From Rhizobium leucaenae USDA 9039 (GTDB taxonomy: Bacteria > Pseudomonadota > Alphaproteobacteria > Rhizobiales > Rhizobiaceae): a stretch of 64,000 bases of DNA. The stretch lies in NCBI RefSeq assembly GCF_000426285.1, contig NZ_AUFB01000021.1, positions 45,021 to 109,020 on the forward strand. The letters run 5' to 3'. Made by a program: the position numbers and the translations under genes. This document shows, piece by piece, positions 17,999-26,475 of this stretch (positions are counted from its first letter, which is position 1; each line of letters starts with the position of its first letter). Below the pieces are notes generated by a model. The model made no database searches, was not told the origin of the DNA, and saw only the letters and a list, made by a program, of their open reading frames with translations.

Positions 17999-18568
17999 AT
18001 GCCTCTTTACGATCCCCAAACCACCGCACTTATCTCCATCGATCTGCAGGGCCTGCTTCTCAGCCGCCCGCTCGCACCCCACTCTGCGCAACAGATCGTC
18101 GAGAATACCGCCGCCATCGCCAAAAAATTGAAAGCAGACGGCGGAACGACAGTCTTTGTGACCGTTGGATTTTCCACGGACTATGCCGACGCTGTCAACC
18201 AGCCCGTCGATGAAAGCTTCAGCTTTCCAGAGGGAGGTTTGCCGCCGGCAGCTCTCGCTGCACCCGCCGAAATCGCTGCGCTGACATCAGACATCGCGAT
18301 CGTCAAGCGCCACTGGAGCGCCTTTTACGGCACCGAACTCGATCTGCAACTGCGCCGCCGGGGCATCAAAACACTGATCCTTACCGGTGTCGCCACCAAT
18401 TTCGGCGTCGAATCGACCGTTCGCGACGGCTATGCTGCCAATTATTCCATCATCGTCGCCGAGGACGCGGTGACGACCTTTTCGCAGGAAATGCAGGATT
18501 TTTCCTGCACCAAGGTGTTGCCACGGCTGTCGCGCATCCGCAAGACGGCGGAAATTCTGGCCGCTTGA
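17999..18568 (+). CDS. Isochorismatase-like (YecD-type) cysteine hydrolase family protein
   Basis: A 189-residue isochorismatase-fold protein. The acidic residue D15 (ISIDLQG) and lysine K103 (IVKRHWSAFYGTELD) of the family triad are present. The position of the catalytic Cys is Gly136 in LTGVATNFGVEST, as in YecD and the true isochorismatase branch rather than in nicotinamidase or YcaC types. The reaction is therefore open: it may hydrolyse an enol ether or be non-catalytic. I start at the ATG at 17999 because the longer frame has non-homologous residues. The divergent TetR gene probably represses it. Confidence 0.82.
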   Translation: MPLYDPQTTALISIDLQGLLLSRPLAPHSAQQIVENTAAIAKKLKADGGTTVFVTVGFSTDYADAVNQPVDESFSFPEGGLPPAALAAPAEIAALTSDIAIVKRHWSAFYGTELDLQLRRRGIKTLILTGVATNFGVESTVRDGYAANYSIIVAEDAVTTFSQEMQDFSCTKVLPRLSRIRKTAEILAA

Positions 18569-18712
18569 TCATGTACTTAGCGGTTCGGACAGGCAATTTG
18601 CGGTCGTTCATTAGGCTCGAGCGATAAAACACGGATTCACCAAAATCGCTTTTCAAGGTAGATTCGCGCGCAAATCACCTCGGCCATCGCCGGCAGCTTC
18701 TTAGGGAACCAC

Positions 18713-19759
18713 ATGATTTCTGCCCTGGTTCGGACCTTTAATCTGGTCAGCAAACTTTCTCTCGCCGCCACGATCGGCGCGGGTCTCATCAGCGGCGATG
18801 CGCTGGCGCAGCAGGCAACCCCGATGCCCGGCAGCGCCAAGGCGATTTTCGGAGCCGTGACCCTGCCGACACAGGGACTGCCGCAATCCTTTGGTTTTTA
18901 TGCCAAGGGCTGCCTTTCCGGCGCCGTGGCGCTGCCGACCGACGGACCGACCTGGGAGGCGATGCGCCTGTCACGCAACCGCCGCTGGGGCCGCCCTGAA
19001 ATGATTGCGCTCCTCGAGCGCCTGTCGCGCGACGCCGCCAAATATGACGGCTGGCCCGGCATCCTAGTGGGTGACATCTCGCAGCCACGCGGCGGCCCGA
19101 TGTTCAACGGTCATGCCTCGCATCAGATCGGCCTCGATGCCGACGTCTGGCTGACGCCGATGCCGTCACGCACGCTGACAGCGGCCGAGCGCGAGACCCT
19201 GCCTTTCACCAGCATGCTGGCGAAGGACAAGTTTCTGACGATCAACGACAAGGTCTGGACACCGGAGCATGCCCGCCTCCTGATGCGCGCCGCCAGCTAT
19301 CCGGAAGTCGAACGTATCTTCGTCAATCCGGCGATCAAGAAGAAGATGTGCGACACGTGGACCGGCGACCGCGCCAATCTCGGCAAGCTGCGCCCTGAAT
19401 ATGGCCACGACTCGCATTTCCATATCCGCATCCGCTGCCCCGCAGGCTCGGCCAACTGCAAGCCGCAGGCACCAGTGGCCGCTGGCGACGGCTGCGACAA
19501 GTCGCTCGCCTGGTGGTTCACACCGGCGCCCTGGGCCAAGCCGAAGCCCAGCGAGAAGCCGCCGGCAAAGCCGCGCGAAGTGATGGTTTCCGATCTGCCC
19601 AAGGCCTGCCAGGCCGTGCTGAACGCGCCTTCCGTCGCCTCCGCCCGCGCCGCCACTTTCGGCGCCAAGGCTGCCGCGGCCGGCACCCCGACCGGTGCGA
19701 TGCCGGTTTCCAGCGCAGATACGGGCAGCACCCCGCCCGGCACCGTCCCGCAGCAGTAG
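18713..19759 (+). CDS. mepA: Penicillin-insensitive murein endopeptidase
   Basis: A 348-residue periplasmic peptidase that cuts D-Ala-meso-DAP cross-links in peptidoglycan. It has an N-terminal hydrophobic signal ending near GDALAQQ. The LAS-type zinc ligands are in GPMFNGHASHQIGLDADVWL (HxxxxxxD) and GHDSHFHIRIRCP. After the catalytic domain there is a Pro/Lys linker and an Ala-rich tail that E. coli MepA lacks. No catalytic residue appears missing. It is upstream of mgsA with a 132 bp gap. Confidence 0.92.
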   Translation: MISALVRTFNLVSKLSLAATIGAGLISGDALAQQATPMPGSAKAIFGAVTLPTQGLPQSFGFYAKGCLSGAVALPTDGPTWEAMRLSRNRRWGRPEMIALLERLSRDAAKYDGWPGILVGDISQPRGGPMFNGHASHQIGLDADVWLTPMPSRTLTAAERETLPFTSMLAKDKFLTINDKVWTPEHARLLMRAASYPEVERIFVNPAIKKKMCDTWTGDRANLGKLRPEYGHDSHFHIRIRCPAGSANCKPQAPVAAGDGCDKSLAWWFTPAPWAKPKPSEKPPAKPREVMVSDLPKACQAVLNAPSVASARAATFGAKAAAAGTPTGAMPVSSADTGSTPPGTVPQQ

Positions 19760-19839
19760 AGCGACAGGGGTTTCTACCGGCTCGACCCGTCTTTCAAAGG
19801 CTTGTCTCTTAGTATAGAAGGCAGATAAATCGATTAAAT

Positions 19840-19878
19840 GTCTTGGGCATCACGTCTTGGGGCACCAAGTCTTGGGCA
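19840..19878 (+). repeat. Triple short direct repeat in the mgsA leader
   Basis: GTCTTGGGCA occurs at 19840-19849, again with one extra G at 19854-19864, and again at 19869-19878, giving a period of 14-15 bases that ends 13 bases before the mgsA start. Roughly one helical turn and a half separates copies. This could be a tandem regulator site or a slipped duplication; nothing in the sequence decides. Confidence 0.5.
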
Positions 19879-19891
19879 GAGCGGGAGTTTC

Positions 19892-20269
19892 ATGGCCGGC
19901 AAATGCATCGCGCTGATCGCGCATGATCAGAAAAAGGATGCGATGGCGGAGTTTGCCCGCCGCAACCAGGATGCGCTTACCGATTGGCATATCGTCGCCA
20001 CGGGCACGACCGGCGGCCGGGTGCTCGATGCCTGCCCCGACCTGAAGGTCACCCGCCTGAAGAGCGGTCCGCTCGGCGGCGATCAGCAGATCGGCGCCAT
20101 GATCGCTACCAGCGAGATCGATGTGCTCGTCTTCTTCATCGACCCGATGACCCCGATGCCGCATGATGTCGACGTGAAAGCATTGACGCGGCTTGCCGTT
20201 CTCTACGACATTCCCATGGCTCTCAACGAAGCCACCGCAGAACGACTCATTAAAACACTGAACCATTAA
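19892..20269 (+). CDS. mgsA: Methylglyoxal synthase
   Basis: A 125-residue enzyme that converts dihydroxyacetone phosphate to methylglyoxal and phosphate, a bypass used when sugar phosphates build up. Active-site regions are intact: LIAH11D, ATGTTGG (phosphate loop), GPLGGD64QQIGA, and FFIDPMTPMPH91DVDVKAL. The ATG at 19892 follows a GGGAG ribosome site; the upstream ATG at 19838 would add residues encoded by the direct repeats. It lies 31 bp before glk, consistent with a joint role in glycolytic control. Confidence 0.93.
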   Translation: MAGKCIALIAHDQKKDAMAEFARRNQDALTDWHIVATGTTGGRVLDACPDLKVTRLKSGPLGGDQQIGAMIATSEIDVLVFFIDPMTPMPHDVDVKALTRLAVLYDIPMALNEATAERLIKTLNH

Positions 20270-20300
20270 TCCGCCTCGGCGGCAGACCACGGACCTGGCC

Positions 20301-21326
20301 ATGCCCAAGCTTACTAATAGCGAAGCCCCCCTGCCCTTTCCCATCTTGATCGGCGATATCGGGGGAACCAACGCACGCTTTTCGATCCTCGTCGATGCCT
20401 ATGCCGAGCCGAAGCATTTCCCGAATGTCCATACCGCCGATTTCAAAACGATCGACGAGGCGATCCAACAGGGCGTTCTCGACAAGACGGCGGTACAGCC
20501 GCGTGCGGCGATCCTTGCCATTGCAGCGCCGGTTCGTGGCGACGAGATCCCGCTAACCAATTGCGACTGGGTAATCCGGCCGAAGACGATGATCACCAAT
20601 CTGGGCCTTGATGATGTGCTGATCATCAATGATTTCGAGGCACAGGCACTGGCGATCGCCGGTGTCTCCGAGGAGCATCGCGAGACCATCGGCGAGGCCT
20701 CTGATGGCGGGATCGCATCGCGCGCCGTGCTCGGGCCGGGCACCGGCCTCGGTGTCGCCGGCCTCGTTCATGCCCAGCATGCCTGGATTCCGGTGCCCGG
20801 CGAGGGCGGACATATCGACCTCGGGCCGCGCAGTGCACGCGATCTGCAGATCTGGCCGCATCTGGAGCCCATCGAAGGCCGCATCTCCGCCGAGCAGGTC
20901 CTTTGCGGCCGCGGCCTGCAGTACCTTTATCACGCGATCTGCAAGGCAGACGGTATCGAGCCCGTGCTGACGCAGCCGGCTGATATCACCACCCATGCGC
21001 TTGCCGGCACCAATGCTCAGGCCGAAGAGACCGTGACGCTGTTCGTCACCTATCTCGGTCGCGTCGCAGGCGATATCGCCTTGATTTTCATGGCGCGCGG
21101 CGGCGTCTACCTTTCCGGCGGGATCTCGCAAAAGATCCTGCCGGCGCTGCAGAAGCCGGAATTCCGCGCCGCTTTCGAGGACAAGGCGCCGCATTCCGCA
21201 TTGCTGAAATCGATCCCGACGCATGTAGTCACCCATCCGCTCGCCGCACTCGCCGGCCTCTCGGCCTACGCCCGTATGCCGGCCAATTTCGGCCTGGCGA
21301 CGGACGGCCGCCGCTGGCGGCGTTGA
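20301..21326 (+). CDS. glk: Glucokinase
   Basis: A 341-residue ROK-independent bacterial glucokinase (Glk family) phosphorylating glucose with ATP in the cytosol. Motifs are LIGDIGGTNARFS (ATP phosphate loop), IINDFEAQALAI (catalytic Asp), LGPGTGLGVAGLV, VPGEGGHIDLG and VYLSGGISQKI. The length is about 20 residues above E. coli Glk, with the extra at both ends. It is probably co-transcribed with mgsA. Confidence 0.94.
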   Translation: MPKLTNSEAPLPFPILIGDIGGTNARFSILVDAYAEPKHFPNVHTADFKTIDEAIQQGVLDKTAVQPRAAILAIAAPVRGDEIPLTNCDWVIRPKTMITNLGLDDVLIINDFEAQALAIAGVSEEHRETIGEASDGGIASRAVLGPGTGLGVAGLVHAQHAWIPVPGEGGHIDLGPRSARDLQIWPHLEPIEGRISAEQVLCGRGLQYLYHAICKADGIEPVLTQPADITTHALAGTNAQAEETVTLFVTYLGRVAGDIALIFMARGGVYLSGGISQKILPALQKPEFRAAFEDKAPHSALLKSIPTHVVTHPLAALAGLSAYARMPANFGLATDGRRWRR

Positions 21327-21514
21327 GTAAGTGCGCTGCAGCGAGTGGTCAGGCGCGGTCGTCGACGGGATCGCTGACGACTACGCGACGCCTTTTGGAG
21401 GAGCTGCCTTCGCTTATAATGAGCTTGGCTTTCTGGCCGCTTTAACCAGTGCAACAGGCCATATCTAGCCAAAACCGTCCCAACTCTTTATAGACCCGCG
21501 AAAGCACGTGCCAT

Positions 21515-23344
21515 ATGCGGCTCGCTTGGTTTGAGACAGGAAGCCGATTTTTGAAATCGCCCGACACCAAAAACAATAGCGTCGACAGCGAAGCCATCAG
21601 CGGCATGCTGAAGCGCATCATCGCCGAGAACGGCCGTGATCACATTTGGGGCTATGCCATCGCCATCATCTGCCTGATCCTTGTGGCGGCATCGACGGCC
21701 TATATCGCCTACATCATGAAGTTGGTCATCAACGAGGCTTTCGTCGAGCGTCGCGCCGAAGTCGTCTGGGTGATCTGCTCAAGCATTTTCGTCGCTTTCG
21801 TGGTGCGTGGTTTCGCCGGCTATTTCCAATCGGTCATTCTGTCCAAGATCGGCAATAATATCATCGCCCGCTACCAGCGCCGGCTCTATTCGCATCTGAT
21901 GACATTGTCGGTCGGCTTTTTCAGCGAAGCCCGTTCCGCCCAGATCGCCGCACGGGTGAGCCAGAATGTTTCCGGCATCCGCGACGTGATGAACCTGACC
22001 ATCACGTCTACGGCGCGAGACCTTCTGACCTTTATTTTCTTGCTCGGCGTCATGATCATTCAGGACCCGCTGCTGAGCCTGGCCGTCTTCGCCGTGGCGC
22101 CGCCGCTGTTCCTGGCGCTGCGCTATGTCTCCAAGCGTTTGCGTGCCGCAACGCGTGAAGCCGTCAATCTGAACAGCCACGTCCTCGGCGCAATGCAGGA
22201 GACCATCCAGGGCATTTCCATCGTCAAAGCTTTCACGATGGAAAACGAGCTGGAGCGCAAGATCAACAAGCTGATCACGGCAGCCGAACACCGGCAGAAC
22301 CGCATCGCCCGCCTTTCCGAGCGCAATGGGCCGCTGACGGAAAGCTTTGCGGGCTTTGCGATCGCGAGCGTTTTTGCCTACGCCGCCTATCGTTCGATCT
22401 ACTACAATGTGCAGCCGGGCGCTTTCTTCTCCTTCGCGACCTCCCTTCTCCTCGCTTACGATCCGGCCCGCCGCCTGGCGAAGCTACAGGTTCAGTTGGA
22501 GCGCGCCGTCGTCAACGCACGCATGATCTACGAATTGCTCGACATGGAGCCGCGTCAGCGCGACCTGGCCGACGCCAAGCCGCTCGCCGTCACCGAGGCT
22601 CGCATCGAGTTTCGCGACGTTCACTTCGCCTATGGCGACGAAGCCGTTCTATCCGGCGTAAGTTTCGTTGCCGAGGGCGGCGAAACGACGGCATTGGTCG
22701 GGCCTTCCGGCGCCGGCAAGTCCACCGTCATCAATCTCATTCCGCGCTTCTACGACCCCAAGGCCGGCAGCATATTCATCGACGGGCAGGACATCGCGCA
22801 TGTCACGAAGCAATCGCTGCGCGAACAGCTCGCCTATGTCTCACAGCAGCCTTACCTCTTTGAAGGCACGATCCGCGACAATATCCGTTACGGCCGCCCG
22901 GAAGCTACGGATGCCGAAATCGAAGAGGGCGCAAGGCTCGCCTATGCCCATGATTTCATCCAGGCGCAACCGCAGGGCTACGATACGCCGGTCGGCGAAA
23001 ACGGCGTAACGCTGTCCGGCGGTCAGCGCCAGCGCCTGTCGATCGCCCGCGCGCTGGTGCGCAACGCGCCGATCCTGCTTTTGGACGAAGCGACATCGGC
23101 GCTGGATACCGAGTCGGAAGCAGCCGTGCAGAAGGCGCTGGACGAAGCCATGAGCGGCCGCACCGTCGTCGTCATCGCCCATCGCCTCTCGACGGTCGTG
23201 CGGGCGGAAAAGATCATTGTCATGCAGAATGGGCGCGTCGTCGAAGAGGGCAACCACGAGACGCTTGCGACGGCCGACAATGGCCTTTACGCTCGCCTCA
23301 ACAACCTCCAGCGGCCGGCCGTTTCCGGCACTTCCCGCAAATAA
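21515..23344 (+). CDS. MsbA-type ABC exporter (fused permease and ATPase)
   Basis: A 609-residue half-transporter. Six membrane helices occupy roughly residues 45-330, with the exporter coupling-helix region around ISIVKAFTMENELERK. The nucleotide-binding domain has Walker A GPSGAGKST, signature LSGGQRQRL, Walker B ILLLDEATSALD and switch His in VVIAHRLSTV. The protein dimerises to export lipids or other hydrophobic substrates; its cargo is not shown here. The first ATG at 21515 has no clear ribosome site, and an internal Met before LKRIIAENGRDH (about residue 31) is an alternative. dapB follows 15 bp later. Confidence 0.9.
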   Translation: MRLAWFETGSRFLKSPDTKNNSVDSEAISGMLKRIIAENGRDHIWGYAIAIICLILVAASTAYIAYIMKLVINEAFVERRAEVVWVICSSIFVAFVVRGFAGYFQSVILSKIGNNIIARYQRRLYSHLMTLSVGFFSEARSAQIAARVSQNVSGIRDVMNLTITSTARDLLTFIFLLGVMIIQDPLLSLAVFAVAPPLFLALRYVSKRLRAATREAVNLNSHVLGAMQETIQGISIVKAFTMENELERKINKLITAAEHRQNRIARLSERNGPLTESFAGFAIASVFAYAAYRSIYYNVQPGAFFSFATSLLLAYDPARRLAKLQVQLERAVVNARMIYELLDMEPRQRDLADAKPLAVTEARIEFRDVHFAYGDEAVLSGVSFVAEGGETTALVGPSGAGKSTVINLIPRFYDPKAGSIFIDGQDIAHVTKQSLREQLAYVSQQPYLFEGTIRDNIRYGRPEATDAEIEEGARLAYAHDFIQAQPQGYDTPVGENGVTLSGGQRQRLSIARALVRNAPILLLDEATSALDTESEAAVQKALDEAMSGRTVVVIAHRLSTVVRAEKIIVMQNGRVVEEGNHETLATADNGLYARLNNLQRPAVSGTSRK

Positions 23345-23359
23345 GACGATTGAGAAGAC

Positions 23360-24184
23360 ATGAGTGATGATGCGATGAAGCTGGTGGTGGTGGGCGCAGC
23401 AGGCCGCATGGGCCAAGCCCTGATCCGCCTCATCCACGCCACGGAAGGTGTTACCCTGCACGCCGCCGTCGCACGTCCAGGCTCCGCTTTCATCGGCAAG
23501 GATGCCGGCGAAATTGCCGGTCTCGGGCCGATCGGCATTCCCGTCACCGACGATCCGCTTTCGGCCTTCCTGCATGCCGAAGGCGTGATCGACTTCACGA
23601 CGCCGGCAACCAGCGTCACCTTCGCCGGTCTCGCCGCGCAGGCGCGCATCGTTCACATCATCGGGACGACCGGCTGCTCGGCGGAAGACGAAGCCAAGTT
23701 CAAGGCAGCCTCCCGCCACGCCCGCATCGTCAAATCGGGCAATATGGGTCTTGGCATCAACCTCTTGAGCGTTCTTGTCGAGCAGGCGGCGCGAGCGCTT
23801 CCGCCGGCCGATTGGGACGTCGAAGTGCTGGAGATGCATCACAAGCACAAGGTCGACGCCCCCTCCGGCACCGCGCTCCTGCTTGGCCAGGCGGCGGCAA
23901 AGGGCCGCGGCATCGATCTCGCTGAGAATTCCGTGCGCGTCCGTGACGGCCATACCGGTCCGCGGCCGGCAGGCACCATCGGCTTCGCCACGCTGCGCGG
24001 CGGCGCCGTCATCGGCGACCACTCCGTCATCTTCGCCGGCGAAGGCGAACGGTTGACACTGTCGCACAGCGCCGGTGACCGTTCGTTGTTTGCCCGCGGC
24101 GCGCTTCAGGCCGCGCTCTGGGCGCGCGACAAGAAACCCGGCTTTTATTCCATGCTCGACGTCCTCGGGCTTTCCACACGTTGA
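23360..24184 (+). CDS. dapB: 4-hydroxy-tetrahydrodipicolinate reductase
   Basis: A 274-residue enzyme of the diaminopimelate/lysine pathway, reducing hydroxy-tetrahydrodipicolinate with NAD(P)H. The N-terminal Rossmann loop is VVGAAGRMGQALI. The family active-site signature is EVLEMHHKHKVDAPSGTALLLG, with the catalytic HH pair and Lys. The length is typical. It sits 15 bp after the ABC exporter and about 108 bp before gpmA. It is an essential housekeeping gene in an otherwise glycolysis-oriented block. Confidence 0.96.
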   Translation: MSDDAMKLVVVGAAGRMGQALIRLIHATEGVTLHAAVARPGSAFIGKDAGEIAGLGPIGIPVTDDPLSAFLHAEGVIDFTTPATSVTFAGLAAQARIVHIIGTTGCSAEDEAKFKAASRHARIVKSGNMGLGINLLSVLVEQAARALPPADWDVEVLEMHHKHKVDAPSGTALLLGQAAAKGRGIDLAENSVRVRDGHTGPRPAGTIGFATLRGGAVIGDHSVIFAGEGERLTLSHSAGDRSLFARGALQAALWARDKKPGFYSMLDVLGLSTR

Positions 24185-24292
24185 TCCCATCCTGGAGTGG
24201 CGAACCGCTCCAGCCTTTTGTTCTTACGCAATTCCGCACGGAAAACCGCCTCGCACTTTTCCCGGGATTGCTCTATCAAGGAGGAATATTTC

Positions 24293-24928
24293 ATGAGCGG
24301 TACTCTCGTCCTCGTTCGCCACGGGCAGAGCGACTGGAATTTGAAGAATCTCTTTACCGGCTGGAAGGACCCCGACCTCACCGAACTCGGCATCGAAGAA
24401 GCCAGGACCGGTGGCAAGGCGCTTGCCGATTACGGCATCAAGTACGACGTCGCCTTCACCTCGGCGCTGACGCGCGCCCAGCACACGCTGAAGATCATTC
24501 TCGATGAAGTGGGCCAGCCCGGTCTCGAAACCATCAGGGATCAGGCGCTGAACGAGCGCGACTACGGCGATCTTTCGGGCCTGAACAAGGACGATGCCCG
24601 CGCCAAGTGGGGCGAAGAGCAGGTGCATGTCTGGCGCCGCTCCTACGACGTCCCGCCGCCCGGCGGCGAAAGCCTGCGCGACACCGGCGCCCGGGTCTGG
24701 CCCTATTACCTCACGGAAATCCTGCCGCGCGTGCTCGCCGGTCAGAAGGTATTGGTCGCCGCCCACGGCAACTCGCTGCGTTCGCTGGTGATGGTCCTCG
24801 ACCGGCTGACCAAGGAACAGATCCTGTCGCTCAACCTCGCGACCGGCGTGCCGATGGTCTATAAGCTCAACGCCGACTCCACCGTCGCTTCCAAGGAAGT
24901 GCTCGGCGACATGTCCGGCGCGCACTGA
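24293..24928 (+). CDS. gpmA: 2,3-bisphosphoglycerate-dependent phosphoglycerate mutase
   Basis: A 211-residue histidine phosphatase-superfamily enzyme that interconverts 3- and 2-phosphoglycerate. The phosphohistidine motif is LVRHGQSDWNLKNLFTGW; ALNERDYGDLSGLNK and PPPGGESLRDT follow, and the second His is in VLVAAHGNSLR. It is the short form common in alphaproteobacteria, lacking about 40 residues present in E. coli GpmA. The ATG at 24293 is chosen over 24197 because AAGGAGG lies a few bases upstream. Confidence 0.95.
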   Translation: MSGTLVLVRHGQSDWNLKNLFTGWKDPDLTELGIEEARTGGKALADYGIKYDVAFTSALTRAQHTLKIILDEVGQPGLETIRDQALNERDYGDLSGLNKDDARAKWGEEQVHVWRRSYDVPPPGGESLRDTGARVWPYYLTEILPRVLAGQKVLVAAHGNSLRSLVMVLDRLTKEQILSLNLATGVPMVYKLNADSTVASKEVLGDMSGAH

Positions 24929-24946
24929 GCTGCTAGGACTGCAAAC

Positions 24947-24980
24947 CCACCCCTCGTGCGGTTTCGACATTGAGGGGTGG
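24947..24980 (+). terminator. Stem-loop downstream of gpmA
   Basis: Perfect nine-base arms CCACCCCTC (24947-24955) and GAGGGGTGG (24972-24980) enclose a 16-base loop 18 bases after the gpmA stop. There is no following T run (AAAATG instead), so termination may be weak or the hairpin may protect the 3' end. Confidence 0.55.
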
Positions 24981-24995
24981 AAAATGTAACGTCCG

Positions 24996-25023
24996 GTGTT
25001 ACATTGCACGAGCGATGTAACAC
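24996..25023. promoter_or_regulatory. Operator palindrome of the second toxin-antitoxin locus
   Basis: Perfect nine-base arms GTGTTACAT (24996-25004) and ATGTAACAC (25015-25023) separated by 10 bases end 11 bases before the antitoxin start. A further TGTAAC half-site is at 24985-24990. This is a typical layout for binding by a ribbon-helix-helix antitoxin; binding itself is inferred. Confidence 0.6.
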
Positions 25024-25034
25024 ATGGATTGGAC

Positions 25035-25325
25035 ATGACAGACGCAACATTCACTTTTCGAGTTGAAGAAAACTTGAAATTTGCCTTCAGCGAGGCCGCG
25101 CGGGCGCATGATCAAACCGGGGCGCAACTGCTTCGAGCTTTCATGCGCGACTATGTAAAGCGCCAGCAAGATGAAGCTGAATATGACATCTGGTTCCGTC
25201 AACAAGTTCAGGCGGGGCTTGATTCCGCCAATGCCGGCAATCTCATCCCCGCCGATGAGGTAGAAGCCGAGTTCGCTGCCTTGCGGGAAGAAACACGCCG
25301 CAAGCTAAGCGGAAAATCCTCGTGA
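25035..25325 (+). CDS. Ribbon-helix-helix antitoxin
   Basis: A 96-residue protein beginning with a ribbon-helix-helix segment (ATFTFRVEENLKFAFSEAARAHDQTGAQLLRAFMRDYVKRQQ), followed by a polar, acidic toxin-binding tail. I use the ATG at 25035, since a longer frame from 24996 would translate the operator palindrome. It overlaps the following toxin frame by four bases. The antitoxin is intact although its toxin partner is broken, so it may persist as a regulator or as an anti-addiction remnant. Confidence 0.82.
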   Translation: MTDATFTFRVEENLKFAFSEAARAHDQTGAQLLRAFMRDYVKRQQDEAEYDIWFRQQVQAGLDSANAGNLIPADEVEAEFAALREETRRKLSGKSS

Positions 25326-25632
25326 ATCTTGTTTGGACTCCTGAGGCAAAAACAGATCGACGCGCAATCTACACTTATATCGAGGCGGATAATGCCTCCG
25401 CTGCGCTCGCGCTTGACGAACTTTTCGCCAGAAGATCGGCGCAGCTCGTTACACATCCGATGGTAGGCCGGCCCGGCCGCGTGCCGGGAACACGAGAGCT
25501 GGTCGTCCATAGAATTATTTGCTGATTTACGATCTCGCAGACGAAACAGTGCGAATACTTCGCGTGCTTCATGCCGCGCAGCAATGGCCTCCGAGCGGGA
25601 TTCGGCCAGTTTCCTCGCGTCCACCCAAATGA
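25322..25632 (+). pseudogene. ParE/RelE-type toxin, frameshifted
   Basis: From the GTG at 25322 the frame encodes a ParE/YacB-like start (NLVWTPEAKTDRRAIYTYIEADNASAALALDELFARRSAQL, then HPMVGRPGRVPGTRELVVHR) but stops at 25525 after IIC. Restoring one A near 25511-25515 changes this to HRNYLLIYDLADETVRILRVLHAAQQWPPS, the canonical C-terminal strands of the family, continuing to a TGA at 25630-25632. A single-base deletion in an A/T-rich run therefore explains the break. A sequencing error is the main alternative. Confidence 0.82.
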
Positions 25633-25639
25633 CGTGATC

Positions 25640-26374
25640 TCAATTCTCGACGGTGAACCGCACCCTGTCGGCGGCGAAGCGGGAGATCGAATATTGCACC
25701 GGGATATTGTCGAGATCCGCGTTGAGCGCCTGTGCGACCAGCACGATGGCACCGGGGGATAGTTGCAGGTCGGCCAGATCGCCTTCGTCGGCATGCGTCG
25801 CGGTGATCTCGGTAACGACACGCACATAGTCCGGCACGCCAAGCTCGCGAAATGCCTTGGTGATCGATCCGGTCGTTCGATAAATTTCGGCAATGGCGCC
25901 GAAGCGATCCGCCGGAAACCAGCTTGTGGCGCGCGATACCGGGCGATGATCCGCCTGGCCGAGCGTTTCCAGACGCACCAGTCGGGTGCCGGTGCTGATC
26001 TTGAGCTGCCGGGCCAAGTCCGGACTCGCGGCCTCTTCGCTGGCCGCAAGAAGGACGCTGCGGGTCTCGCGTACCTGATCGCCAATCCCTTGTGAAAATC
26101 GCGTCCGCCTGGAAATCGGGAAGCTCAAGCGCTCCTTGCGCTCGATCAGTGTGCCGCGCCCCTGCACGGCTCTGACGATCCCTTCCTGCGCCAATGCCGC
26201 AAGCGCGCTTCGTATCGTGTGGCGGTTGACGCCGAACTGCAGCGCCAGCGCCGTTTCCGGCGGCACCATGCCCGTTTCGTCGAAATCGCCGTGATTGATC
26301 GACGTACGAATCCGGTCAGCAATCTGCCGCCATAGCGCCACGCCCGTCTGTCTCTGTACCTTCTGCCCCGCCAT
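25640..26374 (-). CDS. phnF: GntR-family phosphonate regulator PhnF
   Basis: A 244-residue HutC-subfamily GntR regulator. The N-terminal winged helix reads TGVALWRQIADRIRTSIN...PPETALALQFGVNRHTIRSALAALAQEGIVRAVQGRGTLI; the C-terminal UTRA ligand domain follows. I start at the ATG at 26374; an upstream ATG at 26416 would cross the Pho-box-like element. It is divergent from phnG, and a perfect palindrome in the gap is a likely binding site. PhnF proteins repress phn genes until phosphate or phosphonate signals change. Confidence 0.9.
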   Translation of the reverse strand: MAGQKVQRQTGVALWRQIADRIRTSINHGDFDETGMVPPETALALQFGVNRHTIRSALAALAQEGIVRAVQGRGTLIERKERLSFPISRRTRFSQGIGDQVRETRSVLLAASEEAASPDLARQLKISTGTRLVRLETLGQADHRPVSRATSWFPADRFGAIAEIYRTTGSITKAFRELGVPDYVRVVTEITATHADEGDLADLQLSPGAIVLVAQALNADLDNIPVQYSISRFAADRVRFTVEN

Positions 26375-26388
26375 ATCGCCTGCTGCTA

Positions 26389-26406
26389 ATGTCACACGCT
26401 TGTCAC
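26389..26406 (+). promoter_or_regulatory. Pho-box-like direct repeat upstream of phnG
   Basis: ATGTCAC, four bases, then TTGTCAC (26389-26406): an 11-base-period direct repeat close to the rhizobial PhoB consensus CTGTCAT-N4-CTGTCAT. AT-rich sequence with possible -10 elements (TAAATA at 26417, TATAAA at 26421) follows at a suitable distance. PhoB activation of C-P lyase genes under phosphate limitation is established in related bacteria; binding here is inferred. Confidence 0.6.
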
Positions 26407-26441
26407 GACTCGCCAATAAATATAAAGCTACCTTGTATGGT

Positions 26442-26459
26442 TGTCTATATCAATAGACA
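26442..26459. promoter_or_regulatory. PhnF operator candidate
   Basis: A perfect palindrome TGTCTAT-ATCA-ATAGACA lies 16 bases before the phnG start and downstream of the presumed -10. HutC-type GntR regulators commonly bind sites containing GTCTA/TAGAC half-sites, and the divergent gene encodes such a regulator. Occupancy here would block transcription of the phn operon. Confidence 0.6.
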
Positions 26460-26475
26460 TTTTGAGGATGAGGCG

